This document shows, piece after piece, positions 9,743-18,098 of a stretch of DNA of 64,000 nt. Position numbers and translations under genes: made by a program. Below the pieces are notes generated by a model. The model had not been told where the DNA came from, did no database searches, and saw nothing but the letters and a program-made list of their open reading frames with translations. The stretch is from Mesorhizobium_K quangtriensis (GTDB lineage: Bacteria; Pseudomonadota; Alphaproteobacteria; Rhizobiales; Rhizobiaceae): contig NZ_JBEBMF010000002.1 in NCBI RefSeq assembly GCF_040081925.1, positions 558,001 through 622,000 on the forward strand. The letters run 5' to 3'. The number at the start of each line of letters is the position of its first letter. The first letter of the stretch is position 1.

Positions 9743-10665
9743 ATGCTTTTCCCCGGCTTCTTCTTGGCAGCCTTGGCCTGATCGGCCAGTGCAGCCGTGC
9801 GGCGCTCCATGGCCTCGGGCGTGAGCCGGACCACCAGACGATCCTCGAGGCGGAGGTCGGCCACCGCGATGTCGCGCGATAGCAACCCATCCTCGCGATC
9901 CAGTCGAACCACTTCGGCGATCGCCGCGTCTTCGCCGTTCTCCGGCAGGCGAATGGTGATGCCGTTCTCGAGGCGAAGATCCCAACGGCGACCAGCGACG
10001 CGGATGAACCCCTTCACGCGCGAAGCGAGCTCGGGGTAGCGCCTGACCTTCTCGACGAAATCAGCACCCTTGTCGGCGCCGTAGCCAATGACCAGCGGCA
10101 ACACCGAATGGCGATTGACATCGAACTGCGTGACCACGCGGCCGTCGCGCTCGATGATCGCCAGTTGGCTGCCATGCTGCCAGATCGCGAACGGCTCGCG
10201 CTCCTCGATCCTGACTTCCAGCTCGTCCGGATAAACCTTGCGAACCGAGGCGACCTTGACCCAGGGAAGCGAAGCGATGCGTTCGCGCGCAACCTCGGCG
10301 TCGAAGCCGACCAGAGAGGTCCAGCCGCTCAGGTCGAGTTGTTCGAGGATGTCGATTTCGGAGGTCTGGCGGTTGCCGGAGACACGAACCTGATCGACCG
10401 CAAAACCAAGCCGCGCGGTGACCGCCTGGGCCGCCGCTGGAATTTGGCCGCCCAACCATGCGCCATAGATCGAGCTTGCGGACAGGAAGACCGCGCAGGC
10501 GGCGACGCCGAAATAGCGCGGCGGCTGATAGTCGCCCTCACAGAACCGGCCAATGAAACGCACTGGCTTGCGCAGTACGCGCGGCAGCACGAAGCGCCCA
10601 ACCGGAAGGGACAGGCCGAAGATCGCGGGCCGCGCCGCGCCGGCTTCCCCGCTATGTTCGGACAT
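9739..10665 (-). CDS. ftsQ: Cell division protein FtsQ
   Basis: FtsQ is the bitopic divisome protein that bridges early and late division proteins. Starting at the ATG at 10665 (MSEHSGEAGAARP) gives a TGATG junction with ddl and a 308-residue protein; a start at 10698 is possible but would overlap ddl by 34 bp. A single transmembrane segment (FGVAACAVFLSASSIYGAWL) lies near residues 53-72. A POTRA domain (VRVSGNRQTSEIDILEQL) and the FtsQ beta domain follow. Its stop overlaps the ftsA start. Confidence 0.95.
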   Translation of the reverse strand: MSEHSGEAGAARPAIFGLSLPVGRFVLPRVLRKPVRFIGRFCEGDYQPPRYFGVAACAVFLSASSIYGAWLGGQIPAAAQAVTARLGFAVDQVRVSGNRQTSEIDILEQLDLSGWTSLVGFDAEVARERIASLPWVKVASVRKVYPDELEVRIEEREPFAIWQHGSQLAIIERDGRVVTQFDVNRHSVLPLVIGYGADKGADFVEKVRRYPELASRVKGFIRVAGRRWDLRLENGITIRLPENGEDAAIAEVVRLDREDGLLSRDIAVADLRLEDRLVVRLTPEAMERRTAALADQAKAAKKKPGKSI

Positions 10666-11591
10666 CAACGCAGACACGAAGCGTCCTCCACCATCCAACT
10701 CAACAATTCGCCAAACGAATGCCCCGCTTGCGCGGCAATTTCGGGCACGAGCGACGTCGGAGTCATGCCGGGCTGGGTGTTAACTTCGAGCCAGATAAGC
10801 TCGCCATTTTCCGAATGACGGTCGTCGTAACGAAAGTCAGATCGGGAAACACCCCGGCAGCCGATTGCTTGATGCGCCTTAAGCGCCAGTGTCTGAATCT
10901 TTTGGTAAATATTTAGTGAAATTTTAGCCGGTATCTCGTGTTTTGAGCCGCCGGGCACGTATTTGGAGTCATAATCGTAGAAGGCGTGACCGGTCGGAAC
11001 GATCTCACAGACACCCAGCGCCACATCACCCATGACGGCGCAGGTCAATTCGCGACCATGCACGTAGCGCTCGACCATGACTTCGTCGCCGTAACGCCAT
11101 TCGGCAGCCGAGATGATCTGCGGCGGATGCGACCGATCCTCCTTGACGATGACGACGCCGAAACTCGACCCTTCCGCCACGGGCTTGACCACGTAGGGCG
11201 CAGGCATCGGATGCTTGTCGGTCACCTTGAAACGGTTGACGATCTTCGATTCCGCAACGGGAACACCCGCGGCCTTGGCGATCTTCTTGGCCTGGATCTT
11301 GTTCATGGCCAGAGCCGAGGCAAGGACGCCGGAATGCGTGTAGGGAATGCCGAGATATTCGAGGATGCCCTGGATGGTTCCATCCTCGCCGAAGGGGCCA
11401 TGCAAAGCATTGAAGGCCGCATCGGGCTTCAGCTCGGCAAGGACCGAGCCGACATTGCGATCCACGTCGATGCGGGTGACGCGGTAGCCTTCCGCCTCAA
11501 GGGCGTCGGCGCAGGATTTTCCCGACGACAACGACACCGGCCGCTCCGACGAAAATCCCCCCATCAACACCGCAACGTGTTTCGACTTCAT
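10665..11591 (-). CDS. ddl: D-alanine--D-alanine ligase
   Basis: Ddl makes the D-Ala-D-Ala dipeptide that MurF adds to the muropeptide stem. The 308-residue ATP-grasp protein shows the N-terminal loop LMGGFSSERPVSLSSG, the GPFGEDGTIQG motif and the Mg/substrate motif EVNTQPGMTPTSL near the C-terminus. It opens the ddl-ftsQ-ftsA-ftsZ block and is preceded by a 392-bp non-coding gap, so the gap is the likely promoter region for these four genes. The end of the gene overlaps ftsQ by one base. Confidence 0.97.
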   Translation of the reverse strand: MKSKHVAVLMGGFSSERPVSLSSGKSCADALEAEGYRVTRIDVDRNVGSVLAELKPDAAFNALHGPFGEDGTIQGILEYLGIPYTHSGVLASALAMNKIQAKKIAKAAGVPVAESKIVNRFKVTDKHPMPAPYVVKPVAEGSSFGVVIVKEDRSHPPQIISAAEWRYGDEVMVERYVHGRELTCAVMGDVALGVCEIVPTGHAFYDYDSKYVPGGSKHEIPAKISLNIYQKIQTLALKAHQAIGCRGVSRSDFRYDDRHSENGELIWLEVNTQPGMTPTSLVPEIAAQAGHSFGELLSWMVEDASCLR

Positions 11592-11983
11592 TCGCCCTGC
11601 AAATCCCCTCGCAGCGCGCTCCCAAATTTCAGGCAGAGTCCGAGTCCTCCGGCGAAACTGCCCGGGCGAAACGACGCGGCCGACTCAAATCAGGAAACGC
11701 TGTTAACCGAAAGAATCAGAGAGTTGACTCAGGCGCAAGCGGGGAATTGCCAGAGGCGCAATTTCTTGATTCGGCTATGGCTTTTTTGACTCACCTCACG
11801 GGCCGGCCGACGGGGCGACATAGATTTGGACAGGCCCTTAGGGCCTGTCCAAATCATGAAGGGCAAAGAGCCCGGAGCAACAAAAATCACGGCAGGGAAC
11901 GAGCAGAATCGGGAAATTCGATTCAGGATCAGGAGGTTGGAAGAGCGCGATGAATCAGTTCGCGAAGGCGTTGATTCAGAAGG
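11592..11983 (-). promoter_or_regulatory. GANTC-dense control region upstream of ddl-ftsQAZ
   Basis: This 392-bp gap splits murB from ddl and has no credible gene. Eleven GANTC sites, the sequence methylated by CcrM in alphaproteobacteria, start at 11636, 11642, 11682, 11713, 11726, 11768, 11788, 11906, 11920, 11952 and 11973. A random sequence of this length would give one or two. A TTAACC half-site at 11703-11708 resembles part of a CtrA box. Known biology: CcrM methylation of GANTC affects ftsZ transcription in Caulobacter. I infer that this is the cell-cycle-controlled promoter region of ddl-ftsQAZ. No exact -35/-10 pair is assigned. Confidence 0.6.
11824..11854. repeat. Perfect inverted repeat in the murB-ddl gap
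   Basis: A 14-bp arm, ATTTGGACAGGCCC, is followed by a 3-nt loop and its exact inverse complement. It can form a strong hairpin in RNA from either strand. On the minus strand it lies beyond the murB-side coding block, but no clear T-run follows in either direction, so it is not a textbook intrinsic terminator. It falls in the largest gap between GANTC sites of the surrounding cluster. It could be an operator for a dimeric protein or a transcript-end hairpin. Confidence 0.6.
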
Positions 11984-12949
11984 TCAGAGAAGGAGCCCCA
12001 GAAACTCCTGCACCTCGCGCCCCTGCTTGAAAAGGCCGATGCGCTTGATCTCCCACTGGAGGCGGATTCCGGAGGTCTCGAGCACGCGGGCGCGGACTGT
12101 CTCGCCGAGATATTCGAGATCATAGCCGGTGGCGTTTCCGGTGTTGATCATGAAGTTGCAGTGCATGGGCGACATCTGCGCGCCGCCGATCATGAGACCG
12201 CGGCAGCCTGCCTTGTCGATCTCCTTCCAGGCGGACGTTCCCTCGGGATTCTTGAAGGTCGAGCCACCGGTCTTCTCGCGAATAGGCTGCACCGTCTCGC
12301 GATGATGCTGCACCGCGTCCATGTCCGTCTTGATCTTGTCCTTCTGCTCAGGATAGCCCTCGAAGACGGCCGACACGAAGATGAGGCCGGAGGACGCCGA
12401 GGAGTGGCGGTAGGCGTAGCCCATCTCGGCGTTTGAGAGGGTGTGGACGTCGCCCTTGCGGTCGAGCGCGCGCACTTCGACGACACGCTCGCGCGTCTCG
12501 ACACCGTTGGCGCCGGCGTTCATGCGCAACGCGCCACCGATGCCGCCGGGGATGCCGTGGTAGAAATGGAAGCCACCGATGCCGGCATCGAGTGCAAGCG
12601 CTGCGACGCGCTTGTCGGGAATGGCGGCGCCCGCGCTGATGCGCACGGGCGAAATCACCTTCGCCTCGCCGAAGCCTTTCGCGGACAGCCGGATGACGAT
12701 GCCTGGAATGCCGCCTTCGCGCACCAGCAGATTGGAGCCGATGCCGACAACAGTAAGCGGAATGTCCTCGGGCACGGCCTTGAGAAAAGCGGCCAGATCC
12801 TGCTCGTCGGCAGGCTGGTAGAGCGCCTCGGCCGGACCGCCGGCCTGGAACCAGGTAATCTTGTCCATCTCGGCGTTGGGCGTGATGCGGCCGCGAATGT
12901 CTTTCAGCCGGTCACCGAGGCGGGCGAGAAGCGCTTCGCCCCGGATCAT
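11984..12949 (-). CDS. murB: UDP-N-acetylenolpyruvoylglucosamine reductase MurB
   Basis: MurB reduces UDP-GlcNAc-enolpyruvate to UDP-MurNAc with FAD and NADPH. The ATG at 12949 (MIRGEALLARLGDRL) overlaps the murC stop as ATGA and gives 321 residues. FAD-binding features are visible (TVVGIGSNLLVREGG, GIPGGIGGALRMNAGANG). The catalytic-region motif GGSTFKNPEG, with the conserved serine, is also there. It is the last gene of the upstream mraZ-to-murB block; the following 392 bp are non-coding before ddl. Confidence 0.97.
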   Translation of the reverse strand: MIRGEALLARLGDRLKDIRGRITPNAEMDKITWFQAGGPAEALYQPADEQDLAAFLKAVPEDIPLTVVGIGSNLLVREGGIPGIVIRLSAKGFGEAKVISPVRISAGAAIPDKRVAALALDAGIGGFHFYHGIPGGIGGALRMNAGANGVETRERVVEVRALDRKGDVHTLSNAEMGYAYRHSSASSGLIFVSAVFEGYPEQKDKIKTDMDAVQHHRETVQPIREKTGGSTFKNPEGTSAWKEIDKAGCRGLMIGGAQMSPMHCNFMINTGNATGYDLEYLGETVRARVLETSGIRLQWEIKRIGLFKQGREVQEFLGLLL

Positions 12950-14373
12950 GCAGCCGCCCCGCCAGAATCCTCGTCGCCGGCCGCGAGTTCCTTCGGCAAG
13001 GCATAGGCCCATTGCGTGATGTTGCCCGCGCCGAGGAAGACGACAAAGTCGCCCGGCTTGGCGATCTCGCGGATCATCGGCTCGATGGCCTGGGGATCGG
13101 CGAGATAGCGTGCATCGCGATGGCCGCCGGAGCGGATGCGGTGGACGAGCTTTTCGGAATTGACGCCGTCGATCGGGTCCTCGCCGGCTGCATAGACCGG
13201 AGCGATGGCGACGACGTTGGCATCGTTGAAGCAGGCGGAAAATTCGTCGAACAGATCGCGCAGGCGCGTGTAGCGATGCGGCTGGGCAATCGCGATGACG
13301 CGGCCCGAGGATGCGTCCCGCGCGGCCTTGAGCACAGCCTTGATCTCGACGGGGTGGTGGCCGTAGTCATCGAAGATATCGACGCCCTTCCACGAGCCCG
13401 TATGGGTGAAGCGGCGCTTGACGCCCCCAAAGGAGGACAGGCCACGCTTGATGGCGTCGGGCGAGATGCCGAGCTCATGGGCTACTGCAATCGCGGCGGT
13501 CGCGTTCGAGACGTTGTGCCGACCCGGCATCGGCAGCGAGAGATCAGCGATCAACGTATCTTCGCCCGTCTTGCGGTTGCGGATGAAGACGTCGAAGCGT
13601 GACGTCGCGCCTTCCATGCGATGGTTGGTGAAGCGGACATCGGCCTGCGCATTGGCGCCATAGGTGATGACGCGGCGGTCATCGATGTGAGCGACGAGGG
13701 CCTGCACCTCAGGGTGGTCGGTGCACATGACGCCGAAGCCGTAGAACGGGACGTTCTCGACGAACTGGCGGAACGCCTCGCGCACCTTGTCGAAAGTGCC
13801 GTAGTGATCGAGGTGCTCGGGATCGATGTTGGTGACGACAGCGATGTCGGCGGGCAGTTTGAGGAACGTGCCGTCGCTCTCGTCGGCCTCGACCACCATC
13901 CACTCGCCCGCGCCCATGCGCGCGTTGGTGCCGTAGGCATTGATGATCCCGCCATTGACGACGGTCGGATCGAGCCCGCCGGCCTCGAGCAGCGTCGCGA
14001 TCATCGAGGTGGTCGTGGTCTTGCCGTGCGTACCGCCGATGGCGATCGCATTGCGGAAACGCATCAGTTCGGCCAGCATCTCGGCACGGCGCACGATGGG
14101 CAGCACCTTTTCCCGCGCCGCCTTCAACTCGGGATTGGACTTCTTGATGGCGGTCGACACAACTACGACTTCGGCCGCCCCGAGGTTTTCGGCCGCGTGG
14201 CCGACGAAGCACTCGATGCCCTTTTCGCGCAGGCGCTGGATGTTGGCGCTCTCGGACTGATCGGAGCCTTGCACGCGATAGCCGAGATTGTGCAGCACCT
14301 CTGCGATGCCGCTCATGCCAATGCCGCCGATGCCGATGAAATGCACCAGCCCGATGCTCTGAGGCATCTTCAT
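12946..14373 (-). CDS. murC: UDP-N-acetylmuramate--L-alanine ligase MurC
   Basis: MurC adds L-Ala to UDP-MurNAc, the first amino acid of the stem peptide. The 475-residue Mur ligase has the N-terminal nucleotide fold (HFIGIGGIGMSGIAEVLHNLGY), the ATP loop GTHGKTTTTSM near residue 112, and the central signature VVEADESDGTF. It starts at 14373 in an ATGA overlap with murG and ends in another ATGA overlap with murB. This tight coupling suggests one polycistronic message. Confidence 0.98.
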   Translation of the reverse strand: MKMPQSIGLVHFIGIGGIGMSGIAEVLHNLGYRVQGSDQSESANIQRLREKGIECFVGHAAENLGAAEVVVVSTAIKKSNPELKAAREKVLPIVRRAEMLAELMRFRNAIAIGGTHGKTTTTSMIATLLEAGGLDPTVVNGGIINAYGTNARMGAGEWMVVEADESDGTFLKLPADIAVVTNIDPEHLDHYGTFDKVREAFRQFVENVPFYGFGVMCTDHPEVQALVAHIDDRRVITYGANAQADVRFTNHRMEGATSRFDVFIRNRKTGEDTLIADLSLPMPGRHNVSNATAAIAVAHELGISPDAIKRGLSSFGGVKRRFTHTGSWKGVDIFDDYGHHPVEIKAVLKAARDASSGRVIAIAQPHRYTRLRDLFDEFSACFNDANVVAIAPVYAAGEDPIDGVNSEKLVHRIRSGGHRDARYLADPQAIEPMIREIAKPGDFVVFLGAGNITQWAYALPKELAAGDEDSGGAAA

Positions 14374-15485
14374 GATCTGAATTCCTCCACGGACTTGCCT
14401 GAGGCAATAGCCTCTGCAACGTCAGCGAGCAACCGCGCAGCGTCCGGTTTCCCCGCCGATTTGGCGGCAGCAGCCATGGATTCAAGCCTTTCCGGCTGTG
14501 AAATGGCGTCCCCGATGAGGGAAGCGAGCCGCTCGGTCGAAAGGGTGGACTGTGGATGAACCTCCGCCCCGCCCGCCGCTGCGAGCGCTGCGGCGTTGGC
14601 CGCTTGGTCATGGTCAAGCGCATAGGGGTACGGCACGAGGAAAGCCGGACGACCGATGACCGCAATTTCCGAGACTGTCGATGCGCCGGAGCGCGAGACA
14701 ACGAGACTGGCGGCGGCGATGCGCGCGGCCATGTCGTTGAAGAAGGGCAGCACCTCCGGCACCATGCCGAGTTCGGCATAGGCAGCCTTGACGCGGCCGA
14801 CATCGTCGGCGCGAGCCTGCTGGGTGACGAGGAGATGGGTGCGCAACTCCTGCGGAAGCGCTGCGATGGCCGCAGGGATGGCGTCGGAGAAGAACTGCGC
14901 GCCCTGGCTGCCGCCGAAGACCAGAAGCCGGAACGGCTCGCCCTGGCGAGCGGCCTTGTATGGCGTGGCCGCGGCCTGCAGCACGGCCGGACGCACGGGA
15001 TTTCCGGTGATGACGGTCTTGGCAGCGTATTGCCCCTTGCTATCAGGCAGGAAGCCGCCCGCGATGGCCGTAACCCTTGCGGCAAGCGCCTTGTTGGCGC
15101 GGCCCATCACGGCATTCTGCTCGTGCACCATGGTGGGCACGCCGCGACGGGTCGCGGCATAGAGCGGCGGCAGCGTCGGGTAACCGCCGAAGCCGATGAC
15201 GACCGATGGCTTGATGCGGTGGATCAGTTGCGAAGACTGGCGCACACCGCGCCAGATCGTCAGGAAGGACTTCGTCAGCGCGATCGGGTTCTTCGAACCG
15301 AAGGTGGCCGACGCGATGGGTTGAACTTCGCTCGCCGGAAAATGGCCTGCAAAACGCTCGGCACGGTCGTCGGTGGCGAGATGCACTTTCCAGCCGCGCG
15401 CAATCAGTTCATGCGCCAGCGCCTCGGCCGGGAAAAGATGACCGCCGGTTCCGCCCGCAGCGAGAAGAATCGTCCCCTTGGGCAT
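14370..15485 (-). CDS. murG: Undecaprenyldiphospho-muramoylpentapeptide GlcNAc transferase MurG
   Basis: MurG transfers GlcNAc to lipid I at the inner face of the membrane, making lipid II. The 371-residue GT28 enzyme has the N-terminal glycine-rich loop LLAAGGTGGHLFPAEAL, the acceptor-side segment GFGGYPTLPPLYAA, and the UDP-GlcNAc-binding region VSRSGASTVSEIAVIGRPAFLVPYP written here only in part: SRSGASTVSE. It starts 2 bp after the ftsW stop and overlaps murC by ATGA. Confidence 0.97.
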   Translation of the reverse strand: MPKGTILLAAGGTGGHLFPAEALAHELIARGWKVHLATDDRAERFAGHFPASEVQPIASATFGSKNPIALTKSFLTIWRGVRQSSQLIHRIKPSVVIGFGGYPTLPPLYAATRRGVPTMVHEQNAVMGRANKALAARVTAIAGGFLPDSKGQYAAKTVITGNPVRPAVLQAAATPYKAARQGEPFRLLVFGGSQGAQFFSDAIPAAIAALPQELRTHLLVTQQARADDVGRVKAAYAELGMVPEVLPFFNDMAARIAAASLVVSRSGASTVSEIAVIGRPAFLVPYPYALDHDQAANAAALAAAGGAEVHPQSTLSTERLASLIGDAISQPERLESMAAAAKSAGKPDAARLLADVAEAIASGKSVEEFRS

Positions 15486-15486
15486 C

Positions 15487-16641
15487 CTACTCCGCCGGGA
15501 TCATATGGCCGGGCGCGCGCTCGAAATCTACCGACTTGCGCTTCTCAGGCTTGCGACGCGTCAGCGCCAGCACCATGCCCATCGAGATGGCGATCGCGAT
15601 CAGCGAGGAACCGCCATAGGAGATAAAGGGCAGCGTCATGCCCTTGGCCGGCATGAGTTGCAGGTTCACGCCCATGTTGATGACCGACTGGAAGCCGAAC
15701 ACGACGACGAGCCCGGCAACCGCAAAGCGGGTGAAATCATCCTCTTCCTTCAAAGCGGTCATAAGACCGCGCAGAACGATGAAGGCAAAGATCGACATGA
15801 TGAGCAGGCAAAGCACGATGCCGAATTCCTCGCCCGCAACGGAGAACACGAAGTCGGCATGGCTGTCGGGAATTATGCGCTTGATCGTGCCCTCACCCGG
15901 GCCAACGCCGAACCAGCCGCCGTTAACGACAGCCTCGCGACCCATGTCGACCTGGAAAGTGTCGCCCTCGCCGGTCAGGAAGCGGTCGATACGCCCGGCG
16001 ACATGCGGAAACACGGTGTAGGCGCCAAGCGCGCCCGCCACGCCAAAACCACCGATGACGACGATCCAGAGCCACGGCATTCCTGCCATGAAGAACATGA
16101 CGCCCCAAGTGCCGAGGACGAGGATCGTCTGGCCGAGGTCGGGCTGCGCGACAAGAAGCGCAAGGACGACGCCGAGCAGCAGCATGGCGAAGAAATTGCC
16201 GGGAATATCGGGCTGGCGCCGATGCTCGGCGAACAGCCAGGCGCAGATGACGACAAAGGCTGGCTTGAGGAATTCGGACGGCTGGACGGAAACGCCGGCA
16301 AACGACAGCCAGCGATGCGCGCCCTTGACCTCGACGCCGATGAACAGAACCGCCACCATCATCGTCAGCATCACGCCCAGCATGGCGAGCGAGAAGCGGC
16401 GAATCTGGCGCGCGCTCAAGAAGGACACCGCCAGCATCGCGATCAGGGCCGGGATCATGTACACGATCTGGCGCGTGGCGAAGTGAAAGCTGTCGAGGCC
16501 GATGCGTTCGGCGACCGCCGGGCTGGCGGCGAACGACAGGACTATGCCAAGCCCCATCAACGACAGGAACGCGGCAAGAAACCAGCGATCGACGGTCCAC
16601 CACCAGGTAGCGACGGGGCTTGTGTCCAGACGGCTCTTCAT
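15487..16641 (-). CDS. ftsW: Septal peptidoglycan glycosyltransferase FtsW
   Basis: FtsW is the SEDS-family glycosyltransferase that polymerises lipid II at the septum together with FtsI. The 384-residue product has about ten hydrophobic segments. Family motifs include HRWLSFAGVSVQPSEFLKP and, near the C-terminus, GMTLPFISYGGSSLIA. The N-terminus (MKSRLDTSPVATWWWTVDRW) is short and cytoplasmic. It sits 47 bp after murD and directly before murG, so precursor synthesis and septal polymerisation are made together. Confidence 0.96.
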   Translation of the reverse strand: MKSRLDTSPVATWWWTVDRWFLAAFLSLMGLGIVLSFAASPAVAERIGLDSFHFATRQIVYMIPALIAMLAVSFLSARQIRRFSLAMLGVMLTMMVAVLFIGVEVKGAHRWLSFAGVSVQPSEFLKPAFVVICAWLFAEHRRQPDIPGNFFAMLLLGVVLALLVAQPDLGQTILVLGTWGVMFFMAGMPWLWIVVIGGFGVAGALGAYTVFPHVAGRIDRFLTGEGDTFQVDMGREAVVNGGWFGVGPGEGTIKRIIPDSHADFVFSVAGEEFGIVLCLLIMSIFAFIVLRGLMTALKEEDDFTRFAVAGLVVVFGFQSVINMGVNLQLMPAKGMTLPFISYGGSSLIAIAISMGMVLALTRRKPEKRKSVDFERAPGHMIPAE

Positions 16642-16688
16642 CGGAGCATCATCCTAGCTTGGCGTTGCATCTTTCCCGGAAAATCGAA

Positions 16689-18092
16689 TCATTCCGGTTT
16701 ACCTCCGATTGACCTTACGCCCTCAATCTTACCGACAGCTTGCTTAAAGGCCTCGCCGCGCACTTCGAAGTTCTTGAACTGGTCGAAGCTGGCACAGGCT
16801 GGAGACAGCAGGACGACGACATCGCTTGTCGGATCGGCAGCCGCATCGGCCGCAGCGTGTTCGACGGCGGCCGCGAGAGTACCGGAAATCTCATAGGGCA
16901 CCGCCTCGCCCAGCGTCACCGAGAAGGCCGGCGCGGCCTCGCCGATCAGATAGGCCTTGGCAATACGGGGGAAATAGCCGCGCAGGGATTCGATACCGCC
17001 TTCCTTGGGAAGGCCGCCGGCGATCCAGTAGATGCGCGGGAAGGACGACAGCGCAGGCGCTGCGGCGTCGGCGTTGGTCGCCTTGGAATCGTTGACGAAG
17101 AGGACATTGTCTTTCCTGCCAACCTGCTCCATGCGATGGGCAAGACCCGGAAAGGCCTCCAGCCCGGACTGGATCTCGCCGAGGTCCAGCCCGACCTTTA
17201 GGCATGCGGCGACGGCGGCGAGCGCATTCTGCGCATTGTGCTGGCCCCGCAGCGAACCGATGCCTTCGAGGAAGCCGACCCGGCTGTAGCGGCCGTGCTC
17301 GGCCTCCATCAGATCGGTCCCGTCGGCGAAATAGCCGTCGGTGATCTGTAGGCGCTTCGAAATGCGGATGACGTGGTGGCCGGCACGCTCGAGCCGGTCG
17401 GCGATCTGCACGCAATAGCTGTCGTCCACGCCGACGATGGCCGTCTCGCTGCCTGCAACCAGCCGCTCCTTGATGGAGGCATAGCGCTGCATGGTGCCGT
17501 GGCGGTCGAGATGATCGGGCGTCAGGTTGAGCAGGATGCCGGCGGTCGGATTGATCGAGGGCGCGAGGTCGATCTGATAGGAGGAGCACTCGACCACATA
17601 GAAGCGATCCGGCGTTATCGGATCGAGCGTCATCACCGCGCGGCCGATATTGCCACCCATCTGAGCGTCGCGGCCGGCAGCTTTCAGGATGTGAGCGGTG
17701 AGCGCCGTGGTGGTCGACTTCCCGTTGGTGCCGGTGATGGCGATGAAGGGCGCATTGGGCGCCTGAAGCGCGCGCTCGCGGCAGAAGAGCTCGACATCGC
17801 CGATGATCTCGACGCCCGCGCCACGAGCGAGTTCGACAGACCAGTGCGGCTTGGGGTGGGTGAGCGGCACGCCTGGAGACAGAACGAAGGACGCAAAGCC
17901 CGACCAGTCCGCCGTTCTGAGGTCGCCAGTCGCGATGCCTTCGGCGGCGGCCTTCGCAACGCTGTCGGGATTGTCGTCCCAGGCAAGCACGTCCGCTCCG
18001 CCCTCCCTGAGGGAGAGCGCAGTCGCCATACCCGAACCTCCAAGACCGAAAAGAGCGACACGCTTGCCTGCGAAGGACCGGGCCGGGATCAT
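16689..18092 (-). CDS. murD: UDP-N-acetylmuramoylalanine--D-glutamate ligase MurD
   Basis: MurD adds D-Glu to UDP-MurNAc-L-Ala. The 467-residue ligase has the N-terminal UDP-binding fold (VALFGLGGSGMATALSLREGG), the ATP loop ITGTNGKSTTTALTAHIL and the C-terminal LLSPACASFDQFKNFEVRG motif typical of MurD. The start at 18092 lies 6 bp after the mraY stop. Length and motif order are normal; nothing suggests decay. Confidence 0.97.
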   Translation of the reverse strand: MIPARSFAGKRVALFGLGGSGMATALSLREGGADVLAWDDNPDSVAKAAAEGIATGDLRTADWSGFASFVLSPGVPLTHPKPHWSVELARGAGVEIIGDVELFCRERALQAPNAPFIAITGTNGKSTTTALTAHILKAAGRDAQMGGNIGRAVMTLDPITPDRFYVVECSSYQIDLAPSINPTAGILLNLTPDHLDRHGTMQRYASIKERLVAGSETAIVGVDDSYCVQIADRLERAGHHVIRISKRLQITDGYFADGTDLMEAEHGRYSRVGFLEGIGSLRGQHNAQNALAAVAACLKVGLDLGEIQSGLEAFPGLAHRMEQVGRKDNVLFVNDSKATNADAAAPALSSFPRIYWIAGGLPKEGGIESLRGYFPRIAKAYLIGEAAPAFSVTLGEAVPYEISGTLAAAVEHAAADAAADPTSDVVVLLSPACASFDQFKNFEVRGEAFKQAVGKIEGVRSIGGKPE

Positions 18093-18098
18093 GGAAGG

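Noticed and set aside
15923..16603. Alternative minus-strand frame inside ftsW
   Set aside because: Out-of-frame shadow of ftsW without hydrophobic helices or motifs.
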